From positions 1 through 21,593 of IMG/VR virus record IMGVR_UViG_3300045125_000013: a stretch of DNA of 21,593 nt. One strand, written 5' to 3'. This stretch comes from a virus. The notes below the pieces were generated by a model that was given only the letters and a program-made list of their open reading frames with translations, did no database searches and was not told the origin of the DNA. Made by a program: the position numbers and the translations under genes. Below, piece after piece: positions 21,525-21,593 of the stretch; within the stretch, counting starts at the first letter, position 1, and the number at the start of each line of letters is the position of its first letter.

Positions 21525-21593
21525 CTATCGGGCGCTGTAGTGAACTCGTGGTGGATATTGATTCTGTTGCTTAGCTGCGTTCTTCATTAAGAC
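21525..21593 (-). CDS. C-terminal end of an upstream tail-region gene (partial)
   Basis: The minus strand is open from the window edge to TAG 21525-21527, reading MKNAAKQQNQYPPRVHYSAR. It stops 8 nt before the long-fibre ATG at 21516, with the ribosome site TAGGA overlapping its stop. Only the last 20 or so residues are visible, so the family cannot be told. Confidence 0.5.
   Translation of the reverse strand, partial: VLMKNAAKQQNQYPPRVHYSAR

Noticed and set aside
1-21593. tRNA genes, CRISPR arrays, integrase or attachment sites
   Set aside because: I looked for T-arm sequences, regularly spaced direct repeats and recombinase motifs on both strands and found none that hold up.

Overview
The window looks like about half of a tailed-bacteriophage genome that infects an actinobacterium. 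Actinobacterial signs are a WhiB-type Fe-S regulator (11253-11533), a DUF4192-like protein (3363-3887), and small proteins resembling those of actinophages. Overall G+C is low to moderate (about 40-45% in the samples I counted), which would suit a phage of low-GC freshwater actinobacteria; that host guess is inference. Terminase, portal, capsid, integrase and tRNA genes are not seen here and presumably lie outside the window.

Layout. Positions 1-1140 are GC-richer than the rest and poorly readable: one unknown open frame, a GC-rich structured stretch, an OB-fold-like gene, an intrinsic terminator and a large imperfect inverted repeat. Positions 1170-5320 (+) carry small zinc-knuckle proteins, a second OB-fold-like protein, a tiny membrane protein plus a secreted transglycosylase-like enzyme, DUF4192-like, DUF932-like and a very acidic protein. 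Positions 5321-5438 are a structured leader. Positions 5439-9596 (+) form the replication/recombination module: PD-(D/E)XK exonuclease, a zinc-ribbon partner protein, DnaB-like helicase, Holliday junction resolvase and CHC2/TOPRIM primase. Positions 9583-11958 (+) hold an Nmad1/DUF1599 protein, a sigma-like HTH protein, an FmdB-type zinc ribbon, WhiB and small unknowns. A bidirectional terminator at about 12024-12062 separates these from a convergent minus-strand late region: holin, M15-type endolysin and a membrane protein (12076-13026), a large tail protein (13027-15023), a glycosyltransferase (15024-15758), and a tail-fibre region (16006-21516). That last region contains four related fibre/adhesin genes and an embedded HNH endonuclease.

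Translation appears organised around a repeated extended Shine-Dalgarno, AAAGGAGACTAA, in front of many genes. Its exact 12-nt complement sits in the loop of a hairpin upstream of the exonuclease gene, where a pseudoknot hiding that gene's ribosome site can be drawn.

Caveat: almost every gene longer than about 300 nt is broken by single-base indels while the protein signal continues in another frame. I read this mainly as uncorrected long-read error. Gene boundaries below join the frames and are therefore reconstructions.
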